DNA from: a virus
DNA: 32,807 nucleotides
IMG/VR virus record: IMGVR_UViG_3300005549_000192
Location: 1 to 32,807 of that record
Reading direction: 5' to 3' (one strand)
Position 1 is the stretch's first letter. Every line of letters begins with the position of its first letter. The notes under the pieces are model-generated. The model made no database searches. It was not told where the DNA came from and worked only from the letters and a program-made list of their open reading frames with translations. Both the position numbers and the translations under genes were made by a program. Below, one piece after another: positions 23,935 through 30,887 of this stretch.

Positions 23935-24266
23935 GTGTGGAACTCGCAGACTTTCACTCCGGCTTTTCTTGCCTTGCGAACCATGTCTCTCGTGCCATTC
24001 CCTCCCGGAAAGGCCAGAACCATATCGGGCCGAAAATCCTCTAGCATGGCCTGATTCCTGAGTGGCCCAGCGGCGCGACCGTCGCTTTCCCAATCGGCCG
24101 TGTAAGTCCGGCATGGAATGCCGTGACGTCGGCACCAGGCTAGTGCGAGATAATCGGCACCGCTGGCGCCGCCCTGAGCCACCTCCGTTGGTGTGATTCC
24201 GTTGAGAGCAATCGCTACACGTTCGGCGTCGTCGAAATTCCTGCCGCCGCACACAAGAACTCTCAT
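23931..24266 (-). CDS. SLOG-domain protein (DUF2493/YspA type)
   Basis: The 111-residue protein starts at ATG 24266 (ATGA overlap). The motifs are MRVLVCGGRNFDD, EVAQGGASGADYLALAWCRR, AGPLRNQAML and VLAFPGGNGTRDMV, followed by AGVKV: the classic nucleotide-binding SLOG fold. Relatives bind nucleotides or ADP-ribose-like molecules; the DUF2493 branch has no established function. It is embedded between an aminotransferase and the dehydratase, so it may bind a sugar nucleotide or be a stray accessory gene. Confidence 0.88.
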   Translation of the reverse strand: MRVLVCGGRNFDDAERVAIALNGITPTEVAQGGASGADYLALAWCRRHGIPCRTYTADWESDGRAAGPLRNQAMLEDFRPDMVLAFPGGNGTRDMVRKARKAGVKVCEFHT

Positions 24267-24877
24267 GTCCATCGAACCTGGCTGAGGTCTGGATAGACGC
24301 CCGGAAGCGGTTCGTTGTCGTCCTTGAGTGCCGTCATCAGGAGAAGCCCTCGGGCCGCCTTCTCCGGTTCGAGGTAGCACTGAACTCCGAATTGGAACGC
24401 ATCCTGCTCCAGGATCGGCTTCGTCTGATCGCGTCCATCGTAGCGAGCGCGCCGGAACCATTCGGCGTCTTGGGCGTTGTCACAGAGGATCGCTCCACCA
24501 CGGCCGATCGGGAGATGCTTCGTTGCGTGGAAGCTGAGGCACGTCCATGTCTCCGGTTTGTACATCCCGCGACGCAGCCAACGTGCGGCATCCACTATCC
24601 ATCCTTTGTGGGTCGGAATCTTGTATTCGCCGACCCATGCATCCGTGCCCCAAATCCACTCTATCTCCAGGCCAGCCCTGAGCGCCGCCTGCACTACGCC
24701 TACATAAGTATATCTGGGCAAGCAAGCCGTCTTCATTTCGGCAACTAGCGCGCCCCGCTCGAAACAGAGATAGAGGGCGTTCGTACAAGAGTCCGTAGCC
24801 ACGCAATGCGTGGCGCCCGTGTACTCGCACAGGGCGCGCTCGAAATCCTCGACTACGCGCCAAGCTTCGCGGCCCAT
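24263..24877 (-). CDS. Very short DegT/PseC-like sugar aminotransferase
   Basis: The 204-residue protein is of the PLP-dependent DegT/DnrJ/EryC1/StrS type. The phosphate-loop segment ATDSCTNALYLC lies at residues 27-38, VDAARWLRRG at 95-104 (the conserved Asp-Ala-Ala of the PLP pocket), and SFHATKHLPIGRGGAIL at 115-131 with Lys120 as the probable PLP lysine. Normal family members have about 370-400 residues with the lysine near 180-190. Here every block is shortened and the C-terminal small domain is nearly absent. There is no frameshift or stop to suggest decay. GAGGAGG lies 10 bases before ATG 24877. PseC transfers an amino group to the PseB product, so the pairing is logical, but activity of so short an enzyme needs proof. 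Confidence 0.75.
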   Translation of the reverse strand: MGREAWRVVEDFERALCEYTGATHCVATDSCTNALYLCFERGALVAEMKTACLPRYTYVGVVQAALRAGLEIEWIWGTDAWVGEYKIPTHKGWIVDAARWLRRGMYKPETWTCLSFHATKHLPIGRGGAILCDNAQDAEWFRRARYDGRDQTKPILEQDAFQFGVQCYLEPEKAARGLLLMTALKDDNEPLPGVYPDLSQVRWT

Positions 24878-25434
24878 CGCTTGCGCGCCTCCTCTAGCTC
24901 TTCTTGGGTGTTCACGGTCATGTAGCCCTCGGGGATGAGATCGATCGTCCTGGCGTTGAGCTGAAACCAGTCGTGGCCAGCGTGCTCACGATCAGTGTGC
25001 CAGTTCGGGGTGTCCTCCCAGCACTGGATCCAGTCATCGTACGTGCCGGCGTGGAGCGCTCCGGGCACGAAAACCGGCTCCTGCTGTTTCTCGATGTGCT
25101 CGATCGCCCGGAAGATCCAGGCTTTGCGCAGGAAGGGCGCGTCGGCGCACACGCGCACGAGGATCGGGGGCTTCTCGCGCTTCAGGAACTCCACGTAGCG
25201 GGCAAGCACGTCATGGAGCGGACCGGCCTTGCAGAGCATTCCGTGGTCGTGCGCGTAGTTGGCGAGTACGTCGTCGCTCGGCTGGGTGGAAGTCAGGATC
25301 ACGCGAGTCCAGGCCGGAGCTTCGATCGCCTCCCATACACGTCGGATCATCGGCTCACCGCAGAGGTCCATGAGCACCTTGCCGGGGAGCCGCTTTGAGC
25401 TCATGCGGCATTGAATCGCGACGATTGGCTTCAC
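24853..25434 (-). CDS. SpsF/PseF-like cytidylyltransferase
   Basis: The 193-residue protein starts at GTG 25434, which overlaps the terminase stop as GTGA. The nucleotidyltransferase signature IQCRMSSKRLPGK is at residues 7-19, then LCGEPMIRRVWE, ILTSTQPSDDVLANYA, and a DVLARYVEF segment, as in SpsF/PseF enzymes that activate nonulosonic acids with CTP. ADAPFL near residue 115 resembles the metal-binding DxP region. It is the first gene after the terminase in the glycan block. The activated sugar could be a pseudaminic- or legionaminic-like acid, but no synthase gene is in the window. Confidence 0.82.
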   Translation of the reverse strand: MKPIVAIQCRMSSKRLPGKVLMDLCGEPMIRRVWEAIEAPAWTRVILTSTQPSDDVLANYAHDHGMLCKAGPLHDVLARYVEFLKREKPPILVRVCADAPFLRKAWIFRAIEHIEKQQEPVFVPGALHAGTYDDWIQCWEDTPNWHTDREHAGHDWFQLNARTIDLIPEGYMTVNTQEELEEARKRWAAKLGA

Positions 25435-26981
25435 TTCTCCCAACTGAAACCGTCTCCTCTCTCCTCGCGCTTCTTTCGAAGGATCTGCCTCCACTCGGCG
25501 TCATTCACTTCGTTCGGTGCGTTGTCCTTGATCGGGATGCCGAATCCGCGGGCGAAGTTGAGCGTCTGATCGTAACGGTCGCATGCGACCGCATGCTCGT
25601 CACATTTGCCGTCAGGCTTCATCGACGGCGAGCCGTCCGCGTTGAGCGCGTAGACCCAGCTTTCGATTTCTTGCTCTTCCGTCGCCGGACGGCCCGTGCG
25701 CCGGAGTTCTTCGTCGATGCCTTGCGACCAGTTCTGGAGAAAGTAGGTACGTACGTGACCGTCCTTAGGATTCCTGAGCCCTTCCCTAAGAAGGTCAATT
25801 TGTGGCTCAAGAATGGGTGAGCGACGATGGCCTCCGCCAATCGGAGGGCACTTGACCACGACACGGGGGAGAGAACGTCCGCCCGCCTTGCCAAGGCGGA
25901 GCTGGAACGCGGAGATGTTTTCCGGGTCATGGGGATCGCAGGAGAAGTGTCTGACGGCGTACTTGTTGTACCAGTCGGCTGCGACCTCGGCCCATTCCTC
26001 CTGCTGCCAGCGCAGGCGGATGATCTCATCGCAGCGATACCTGCGGATGTGGGGGTGCCATTTCGGAGAGTCGTAGGCCCAGAGCTGCATTGCACCTGGG
26101 TCAGGATGCCAGCCGAAGTCGACCCCGGCCGTGAAATAGGCGACCCGGATGGGCTGCTCTTGACCCTGGAGGTGGATCATCCACCCAAACTGCCCAGCGT
26201 TCTCGAGCTCGCCGAAGAGGTTGTGAACGCGCGGGTCGTAGTTGTCGAGGATGACGCCTTCGGCCGCGACCCAGCGGTTCTTCAGGAAGCGTTCACGGCG
26301 GACCCCAGTGAGTGTCGACTCCAGGATCTCCACGTACTCCTTGCCCTCCTTGGTCCACGCGCCGGAGGGGTACTCCCCGTCGTAGAAGAGGGGGTTGTCG
26401 TAATGGCGGAAGGAGAAGCGCTGGCGGTTATCGCCGCACTTCTCGGGCGCGAAACGCACGTTCAGCCAGTGCGAGGGCGCGGCTGGGTTGCAGTCGGCGA
26501 CGAGCTGGTGGTAGGGGGTCTTGAAGGAGGAGAGCCGCGTGGCGAGCACTTCCCAGTCGTTCTGGGAGGTCTCCTCTGCCTGGATGATGAGCACACGGTC
26601 CCACTTGGTACTGAGGATCGGGGAAGCCGTGTCCCGCATGGACTCGAGGCCAGCGAAGTACACAACCGACCCGTTGGGGTAGGTGTAGAGATCCTGGTGC
26701 TCCTTGGAGGCCGTGGGCGAGACGGCCGGGTGGCCCAGCCAGAGGATGTCGTCCCGCCAGTCCTTCAGGACCGACTCGTTCATGGACTTGCGGGTCTGCC
26801 GGCAGATGAGCTGCCGGGAGCCCGGGTAGGCCATGGCGGTCATGTCGACCTTGAGGAGAAGCGCCCAGGACTTGCCACAGCGCGTGCCGCCCTCACACAG
26901 GGCCTCTCTGCCCTGGAAGAGGACGAACTGGGCGGCCGGACCTCGGACGATTCGTCGTCGGTCTACGACCTCTTGGGTCAC
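25431..26981 (-). CDS. Terminase large subunit
   Basis: The 516-residue DNA-packaging ATPase-nuclease has Walker A GGTRCGKS at residues 31-38, Walker B RVLIIQAEE around 129-137, the ATPase coupling-like VADCNP at 162-167, and the first nuclease Asp in AGVDFGWHPDPGA at about 288, with later HFSCDPHDPE and AVACDRYD acidic positions. GTG 26981 is the start (GTGA overlap with the preceding stop); a longer upstream frame is not needed. It translocates DNA through the portal and cuts the concatemer. A terminase small subunit is not recognised next to it. Confidence 0.92.
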   Translation of the reverse strand: MTQEVVDRRRIVRGPAAQFVLFQGREALCEGGTRCGKSWALLLKVDMTAMAYPGSRQLICRQTRKSMNESVLKDWRDDILWLGHPAVSPTASKEHQDLYTYPNGSVVYFAGLESMRDTASPILSTKWDRVLIIQAEETSQNDWEVLATRLSSFKTPYHQLVADCNPAAPSHWLNVRFAPEKCGDNRQRFSFRHYDNPLFYDGEYPSGAWTKEGKEYVEILESTLTGVRRERFLKNRWVAAEGVILDNYDPRVHNLFGELENAGQFGWMIHLQGQEQPIRVAYFTAGVDFGWHPDPGAMQLWAYDSPKWHPHIRRYRCDEIIRLRWQQEEWAEVAADWYNKYAVRHFSCDPHDPENISAFQLRLGKAGGRSLPRVVVKCPPIGGGHRRSPILEPQIDLLREGLRNPKDGHVRTYFLQNWSQGIDEELRRTGRPATEEQEIESWVYALNADGSPSMKPDGKCDEHAVACDRYDQTLNFARGFGIPIKDNAPNEVNDAEWRQILRKKREERGDGFSWEK

Positions 26982-27370
26982 GTGAGCACCGGGCCGATCC
27001 AGTCGGTGAGCTCGCCCCACTGACCCCCAGGCTGCGCCGTTTGCGTTCTGAGCCACCAGCCCCTGGCCATGCGCTTGCCGCCCCGCTTGGCCTTGCGCCT
27101 GCGCCATTCGACCAGGCAGAGCGTCAGGTGGCCTACCAGACGCTCCCGGAGCGGGCTCTGGTCGATCAGGTCCCGGTGGGGCTTCAGGGAGCCGTAGGAG
27201 CAGTTCTGGGCAAGGATCGGGGCTGCTGCATCACTTCGGATGATGAGGGAGTCCCCGATCCCGAAGAGATCGTGTCGTCGTCGCCCGTAGTACTGCTGGA
27301 CGGTCGAGCAGAGCCAGCCTTGCTCCTCGGCCCAGCGCTTGGTGAGGGCATTGCTAGAAAACCTAGCCAC
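26978..27370 (-). CDS. PD-(D/E)XK nuclease-like protein before terminase
   Basis: The 130-residue protein starts at GTG 27370. RWAEEQGW then YGRRRHDLFGIGDSLII and ILAQNCS resembles the core of resolvase/VRR-NUC-like nucleases (acidic residue, then Gln-x-Asn), followed by a basic C-terminus (WRRRKAKRGGKRMARGWW). It overlaps the HNH gene by 8 bases and the terminase by 4. It could process packaging substrates or junctions. The nuclease identity is tentative because key residues are placed by eye. Confidence 0.5.
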   Translation of the reverse strand: MARFSSNALTKRWAEEQGWLCSTVQQYYGRRRHDLFGIGDSLIIRSDAAAPILAQNCSYGSLKPHRDLIDQSPLRERLVGHLTLCLVEWRRRKAKRGGKRMARGWWLRTQTAQPGGQWGELTDWIGPVLT

Positions 27371-27824
27371 GGGCCTTTGCTCCGATCTCCCCGCGCCATC
27401 GCATCCTTCGGCAAGTCACGCATCTTCGATATCGGCTACTGGTTCGCTCGATGTTCTCGGGCGTGAACTCGTGCCCTCTGAGACAGTGCGTCTGCCTGGC
27501 CTTTCGACCACCAGGACCTTCCCCGCGCCGCACGTTCTCCCTGGTCGTAACCGGCTCCATGTGCGCTGGATTGACGCAGCAACGGACCCGACACAGGTGG
27601 TCGAGCTCCAAACCCTGCGGAATTGGACCTCGCCAGGTGACGTAGGCGAACCTGTGAGCAGTCAGCACTCTGTCGCGGGCGACACGAAACTGCCCGTATC
27701 CGTCAGGAACTTTGGCCCCTACCCAGATCCAACAGTCACAGGCGCAGTCAACGACGACCTTGCTCCAAAACCGCTCGATCAGGGGTCGCCCATTCGGACC
27801 TCGCGCGTTCGTGGAAGTGCTCAT
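27363..27824 (-). CDS. HNH endonuclease with C-terminal zinc ribbon
   Basis: The 153-residue protein has the HNH_3 type core LDHLCRVRCCVNPAHMEPVTTREN (Asp-His, later Asn-x-x-His), preceded by the usual CWIWVGAKVPDGYGQF and AHRFAYVTW segments, and followed by a zinc-binding CLRGHEF ... CVTC element. ATG 27824 overlaps the upstream stop as ATGA. HNH nucleases beside terminases can be packaging cofactors or homing endonucleases. Placement within the operon, rather than in an intron, allows both. Confidence 0.85.
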   Translation of the reverse strand: MSTSTNARGPNGRPLIERFWSKVVVDCACDCWIWVGAKVPDGYGQFRVARDRVLTAHRFAYVTWRGPIPQGLELDHLCRVRCCVNPAHMEPVTTRENVRRGEGPGGRKARQTHCLRGHEFTPENIERTSSRYRRCVTCRRMRWRGEIGAKARG

Positions 27825-28258
27825 TCGGCCACGACCGGATGACTGGGATCCTTCCCACAAACCCAGGCTGAATATCGGCTCTGCTTCACGCCAGACCAGG
27901 AGCAGCGCAGGCACCTCACCTGCCAAGGCCCTTGCCTGACACTGTGCCGCGATCGTGCAGCCTCAGCCTTGGCCAGGCCGATTGCGGCCTTGGCTCGCTG
28001 ACGAGTGAGGCATGGCCCACACTTGACCGCTCCCCGATCGTGCAGCGTTCTCGGCGCAAGAATTTTCATCGAGCCGCCGCACGCCTCGCACTTCCTCTCA
28101 ATGATCGGTCGCTCAGCGAGCGGAAGCGGTCGGAAGGAGGGCGAGAGCGGAGCAGGTTCGTACGGCCGGATGTTCCTCTCTCTGCGAATCCGTTGTGCTT
28201 CCGAATAGCGCCAGTTCCCCTGACCTCTGATTCGGTACGGCGTCTTCTCGTTGCTCAT
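27821..28258 (-). CDS. Double zinc-ribbon protein, first leftward gene
   Basis: The 145-residue protein starts at ATG 28258. Two Cys clusters are visible: CEACGG ... CGPC (about residues 57-82) and CLRC ... WVCGKDPSH (about 114-141). The second matches the 37-residue gene at 10098-10211 in spacing. The N-terminus is basic (RIRGQGNWRYSEAQRIRRERNIR). It could bind nucleic acid and perhaps regulate the arm it opens. A TTG at 28297 is a poor alternative start. Confidence 0.65.
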   Translation of the reverse strand: MSNEKTPYRIRGQGNWRYSEAQRIRRERNIRPYEPAPLSPSFRPLPLAERPIIERKCEACGGSMKILAPRTLHDRGAVKCGPCLTRQRAKAAIGLAKAEAARSRHSVRQGPWQVRCLRCSWSGVKQSRYSAWVCGKDPSHPVVAE

Positions 28259-28272
28259 GTCGCGCCGGACGG

Positions 28273-28283
28273 TACGAAGTCCG
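28273..28283 (-). promoter_or_regulatory. Imperfect fourth copy of the late promoter-like motif
   Basis: The minus strand reads CGGACTTCGTA, matching 10 of 11 bases of the CGGACATCGTA core in copies 2 and 3. It is only 14-15 bases before ATG 28258, closer than the other copies, so either spacing is relaxed or this is coincidence. Confidence 0.3.
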
Positions 28284-28630
28284 AAGCGTGCGGGCAAGTC
28301 GAGGCAAAAGGGAGGATCCGCACCATCCCCACGTAGGACGATGCGGACCCTCTTGTGCGGAGCCCGGCAAACCGGTACACCGCGCGCACTTCTACATGCA
28401 GGCGCGAGTCTAAGTCGCTGCGGCGCCGATCATCAAGAGCCCCGGTACTCGGGTGTCCCCTGCGGGGGTGGCGCAAGAGCGACGAACAGCCCTCAACGTC
28501 CTGCGTTCCCATGGGGCCGAGCGCAGTCCAGCGAAAGCTGCCCGGAGACCACGCCTACCGGGAGGGTGAAGCAAAGGTGCAAGCGTGGCTCCCCCGGCTA
28601 GACGGTACTCGGACGTAGACGGAGTGCTGT

Positions 28631-28651
28631 GGGGTCTCCTGTGGAGGCCCC
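28631..28651. other. Perfect 9-base-pair hairpin with 3-base loop
   Basis: GGGGTCTCC (28631-28639), loop TGT, GGAGGCCCC (28643-28651) pair along their full length as RNA (one U-G). No U-tract follows on either strand, so a classical intrinsic terminator is unlikely. The role is unknown; it may be a structural or protein-binding element in the divergent region. Confidence 0.4.
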
Positions 28652-28739
28652 AACTCCCGGCCCCGGTCCGTATCGGAGTAGCTCTGGAGGCCGAACGAAG
28701 GCGAGGCCGTAGAAAGCGAGCTTACGGAACTTGTACTTG

Positions 28740-28768
28740 ACCGTACGGTAGAGCCTACTGTACTGTAG
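28740..28768 (+). promoter_or_regulatory. Tandem operator-like palindromes before the rightward arm
   Basis: ACCGTACGGT (28740-28749) is a perfect 10-base palindrome. CTACTGTACTGTAG (28755-28768) is a near-palindrome with the same GTAC centre, 17 bases downstream. They lie immediately before the first rightward gene. TTGACC (28737) and TACTGT (28761) could be a weak -35/-10 pair 18 bases apart, but this would give an almost leaderless message. A repressor or activator site is plausible. Confidence 0.35.
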
Positions 28769-28773
28769 GAAGT

Positions 28774-29271
28774 GTGGATGAGGGTATCAGAGACGGTAGT
28801 CATTCGGACGCGGTGGAACGCGCCTTCCGGATGATCCTCGCGGACGGCCGACGAGCTCTCAGCGAGGAGGAGGAGCGGAGCGGGAAGGCACTCTGGCGAC
28901 GGGTCTTCCAGAAGGTGCCCGGAGAGCGCCTGCTGAAGGCTGTGCAGACCTGGCTGGAGGAAAGCCCCAAGGGTCGCCCGAACGTCGGCGAGCTCTCCAA
29001 GCTGCTCAAGGAACTTCCGGAGTCAGACCAAGCACACACGCAAGTGTGTGTGAAACGAGACGAGACGGAGCTCAAGTGGGCCGTCTCCATTCTGGAAGCC
29101 TGGGAGAAGAACTCCGAGTGGCGTGAGCGCATGAGCCGGCCTGAGTACCAGCACACGATCGAGTCCGCCCACTTCGCGCTCAAGAAGCGCGGCTTCTCCT
29201 CCTGGCAGGATGCCAGGAGCTACCTCGAGCCTGGTTGGGCTCCTCCGACCATCACAGAAACGATCCTATGA
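28774..29271 (+). CDS. Helical protein opening the rightward arm, perhaps replication-associated
   Basis: The 165-residue protein starts at GTG 28774 with TAGGA just upstream. The N-terminal 80 residues are helical (FRMILADGRRALSEEEERSGKALWRRVFQKVPGERLLKAVQTWLEESP), ending in PNVGELSKLL. That plan (helix, 'PxVGE' loop, helix) recalls small phage replication-loader or replisome-organiser domains, but I cannot assign a family. The C-terminus has a long charged helix and a final SWQDARSYLEPGW. It is the first gene of an ATGA-coupled operon. Confidence 0.55.
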   Translation: MDEGIRDGSHSDAVERAFRMILADGRRALSEEEERSGKALWRRVFQKVPGERLLKAVQTWLEESPKGRPNVGELSKLLKELPESDQAHTQVCVKRDETELKWAVSILEAWEKNSEWRERMSRPEYQHTIESAHFALKKRGFSSWQDARSYLEPGWAPPTITETIL

Positions 29272-29507
29272 CCAAGACATCCAAGCGGAACCCGACATCG
29301 GCCGAAGAATTCGTGCGAATTTGGCAGGCGAGCAAGGGCCCAACCGACGTTGCCCAGCAGATCGGATGGACAGCCAGAAGTTGCGCAGAGCGAGCATCGA
29401 GACTCCGGGCACGGGGAGTTCTACTTCGGTCATTCAAGCCGGTAAAGACGGACTACTCCATGCTCGCGAAGCTGGCCAAGTCTCTCGACAAGAACGGAAG
29501 CAAATGA
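29268..29507 (+). CDS. Small helix-turn-helix protein
   Basis: The 79-residue protein starts at ATG 29268 (ATGA overlap). The pattern EEFVRIWQASKGPTDVAQQIGWTARSCAERASRLRARGVLL matches the small phage HTH group in which DVAxxIGW is the helix before the turn and AERASRLRARGV the recognition helix and wing. It probably binds DNA to control early genes; the target is unknown. Confidence 0.65.
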   Translation: MTKTSKRNPTSAEEFVRIWQASKGPTDVAQQIGWTARSCAERASRLRARGVLLRSFKPVKTDYSMLAKLAKSLDKNGSK

Positions 29508-29755
29508 CCGAAGAAGCAGCAGTTCCGGTCCCGAAGAAGCGCCGCACCGCGGCGGAACTCCGCGCCTACCACCTCGCAGAGGCCAAGAAGGCCGAAGAGC
29601 GCGAGAAGATGGAAGTTCTACGGCTCGTCTCTGATGCGCACGACACACTGACGGAGTCCATGAGCCTCGAAGCACACAAGCCCCACGCCCCGGCCTTCCA
29701 GCAGGCACAGAAGATCCTGAAGGATATCATCGGCGTCTACACACCCAAGAAGTGA
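29504..29755 (+). CDS. Small charged helical protein of unknown function
   Basis: The 83-residue protein starts at ATG 29504 (ATGA overlap). It is basic at the N-terminus (PKKRRTAAELRAYHLAEAKKAEEREKMEVLRLVSDAH) and otherwise helical, a likely coiled coil or DNA-associated protein. No enzymatic motif is present. Confidence 0.6.
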   Translation: MTEEAAVPVPKKRRTAAELRAYHLAEAKKAEEREKMEVLRLVSDAHDTLTESMSLEAHKPHAPAFQQAQKILKDIIGVYTPKK

Positions 29756-29759
29756 TCCC

Positions 29760-30887
29760 ATGGTCGCACCGAAGCTGTTCGAGTACCGGCTGCCCGCGCG
29801 GGACATCAAGGCCATCAACATCGGGTGGTTCCGGAACTCGGCCGAGATCCAACTCGACTGGCGCACGTGGATCGGCCAAGGCTACGACGGTATCCGCATC
29901 ATCGGAGCGGGTATCGACCGCTCGCTGATTCACGGCAACCTGTACGACGGCACCGCGGTTGCGATCGGCCGGCATCCTGGGATTACACAGCTCGAGAATC
30001 TCTCGATCTACGCGGGCTTCTCGATGGGGGTTCAGTGTGGCGAGCAGAACCTCACGCACGAGCTCGTGCCGAAGTTCATGCTGAAGTACCTCGGCGTCAA
30101 GGGCTTCGTCACGCAGATCCCGGGTTTCGGGCGCACCAAATGGTGGGACTTCGGCTACCAGCGCGACGTCACCTTCGAAGACGTCGAGATCGATGCCATC
30201 CAGGCTTCCGAACACGGAAGCTACAGCCACGGCTTTGCGAAGCTCGGGCTCCATGCGAAGCGCCTGAAGTTCCGAGGTTCTGGCGCGCAGAACTTGAAGG
30301 TGCGGAGCTCGGCCGACGAGACGGCCTACGCCGGGCCGCAGGCGAAGATCCACATTGAGGACTCGACATTCCAGCGCTGGTTCCAGGAGTGGAGCGACCG
30401 CGGCGGCGGCGGCATCGTGATCGAGGGCGGCGCGGCCATCGTGGAGATCCAGGACTCGATCTTCCGCGGCGGGGGCGACTCCTCGCAGCACGCGCGCTGC
30501 ATCATGCTCTCCTCCGAATCGAACTCGTACGACTGGGCCACGGGCAAGGTCGGCGTCGGTGCCGGCAACGGGCCGGTGACGCTGAAGCGTCTCGCAATTT
30601 CGGGCCGCGCGCCCGACTTCTGGGGGAACGAGCTCGTGCGTTGCGGCCGGAACGGGGGCACCCAACTCTCGGCCGCGTCCTTCCTCATGGAGGCCTGCGG
30701 AGGCTACGGGAAGAACATGATCGTGCAGCTCGGCCAGCTCCCGAAGGGGAAGGGCGTGATCCGAAGCTGCAACACGCCCGAGATCCGTGAGAAGTGTTCG
30801 CTCCTCGGCGGCATCGACGTGGACAGGGAAGCCGTGTGGCCTGGCCCGGCGCGGCTCGTGCCACTCAGTGAAGGAGTGGTCGTGTGA
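29760..30887 (+). CDS. Right-handed beta-helix protein (tailspike/depolymerase-like)
   Basis: The 375-residue protein shows repeating short strands with Gly/Asn turns: ENLSIYAGFSMGVQ, DVTFEDVEIDA, LHAKRLKFRGSGAQNLKV, AKIHIEDSTFQRW, AIVEIQDSIFRGGG, VTLKRLAISG. This is typical of parallel beta-helix proteins such as phage tailspikes and polysaccharide lyases. There is no signal peptide. It starts with ATG 29760, 4 bases after the previous stop. Unusually it is in the rightward arm, away from the tail genes. It could digest or bind a surface polysaccharide; catalytic residues are not identified. Confidence 0.65.
   Translation: MVAPKLFEYRLPARDIKAINIGWFRNSAEIQLDWRTWIGQGYDGIRIIGAGIDRSLIHGNLYDGTAVAIGRHPGITQLENLSIYAGFSMGVQCGEQNLTHELVPKFMLKYLGVKGFVTQIPGFGRTKWWDFGYQRDVTFEDVEIDAIQASEHGSYSHGFAKLGLHAKRLKFRGSGAQNLKVRSSADETAYAGPQAKIHIEDSTFQRWFQEWSDRGGGGIVIEGGAAIVEIQDSIFRGGGDSSQHARCIMLSSESNSYDWATGKVGVGAGNGPVTLKRLAISGRAPDFWGNELVRCGRNGGTQLSAASFLMEACGGYGKNMIVQLGQLPKGKGVIRSCNTPEIREKCSLLGGIDVDREAVWPGPARLVPLSEGVVV

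Larger units (their letters stand above)
28259..28773 (-). other. Divergent intergenic region between the two transcription arms
   Basis: These 515 bases separate the leftward and rightward gene arms and hold no convincing gene; open frames in both directions are short, basic and without motifs. They contain four copies of CGGTAC (28270, 28373, 28443, 28603), two adjacent GTAC-centred palindromes near 28740-28768, a strong hairpin at 28631-28651, and a partial copy of the 14-base promoter motif at 28273. It is the likely site of control for both arms; an origin of replication is possible but not shown. Confidence 0.6.

Noticed and set aside
26955-26975. Partial match to the 14-base motif inside the terminase gene
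   Set aside because: Only eight bases match, it is in coding DNA and there is no start codon at the usual distance.
28251-28618. Open frames in the divergent region on both strands
   Set aside because: They are basic, low-information translations with no motif, no ribosome site and no conserved neighbour overlap; the region fits a control region better.
28631-28651. Hairpin as intrinsic terminator
   Set aside because: No U-tract follows the stem on either strand, so it is listed as a structural element only.
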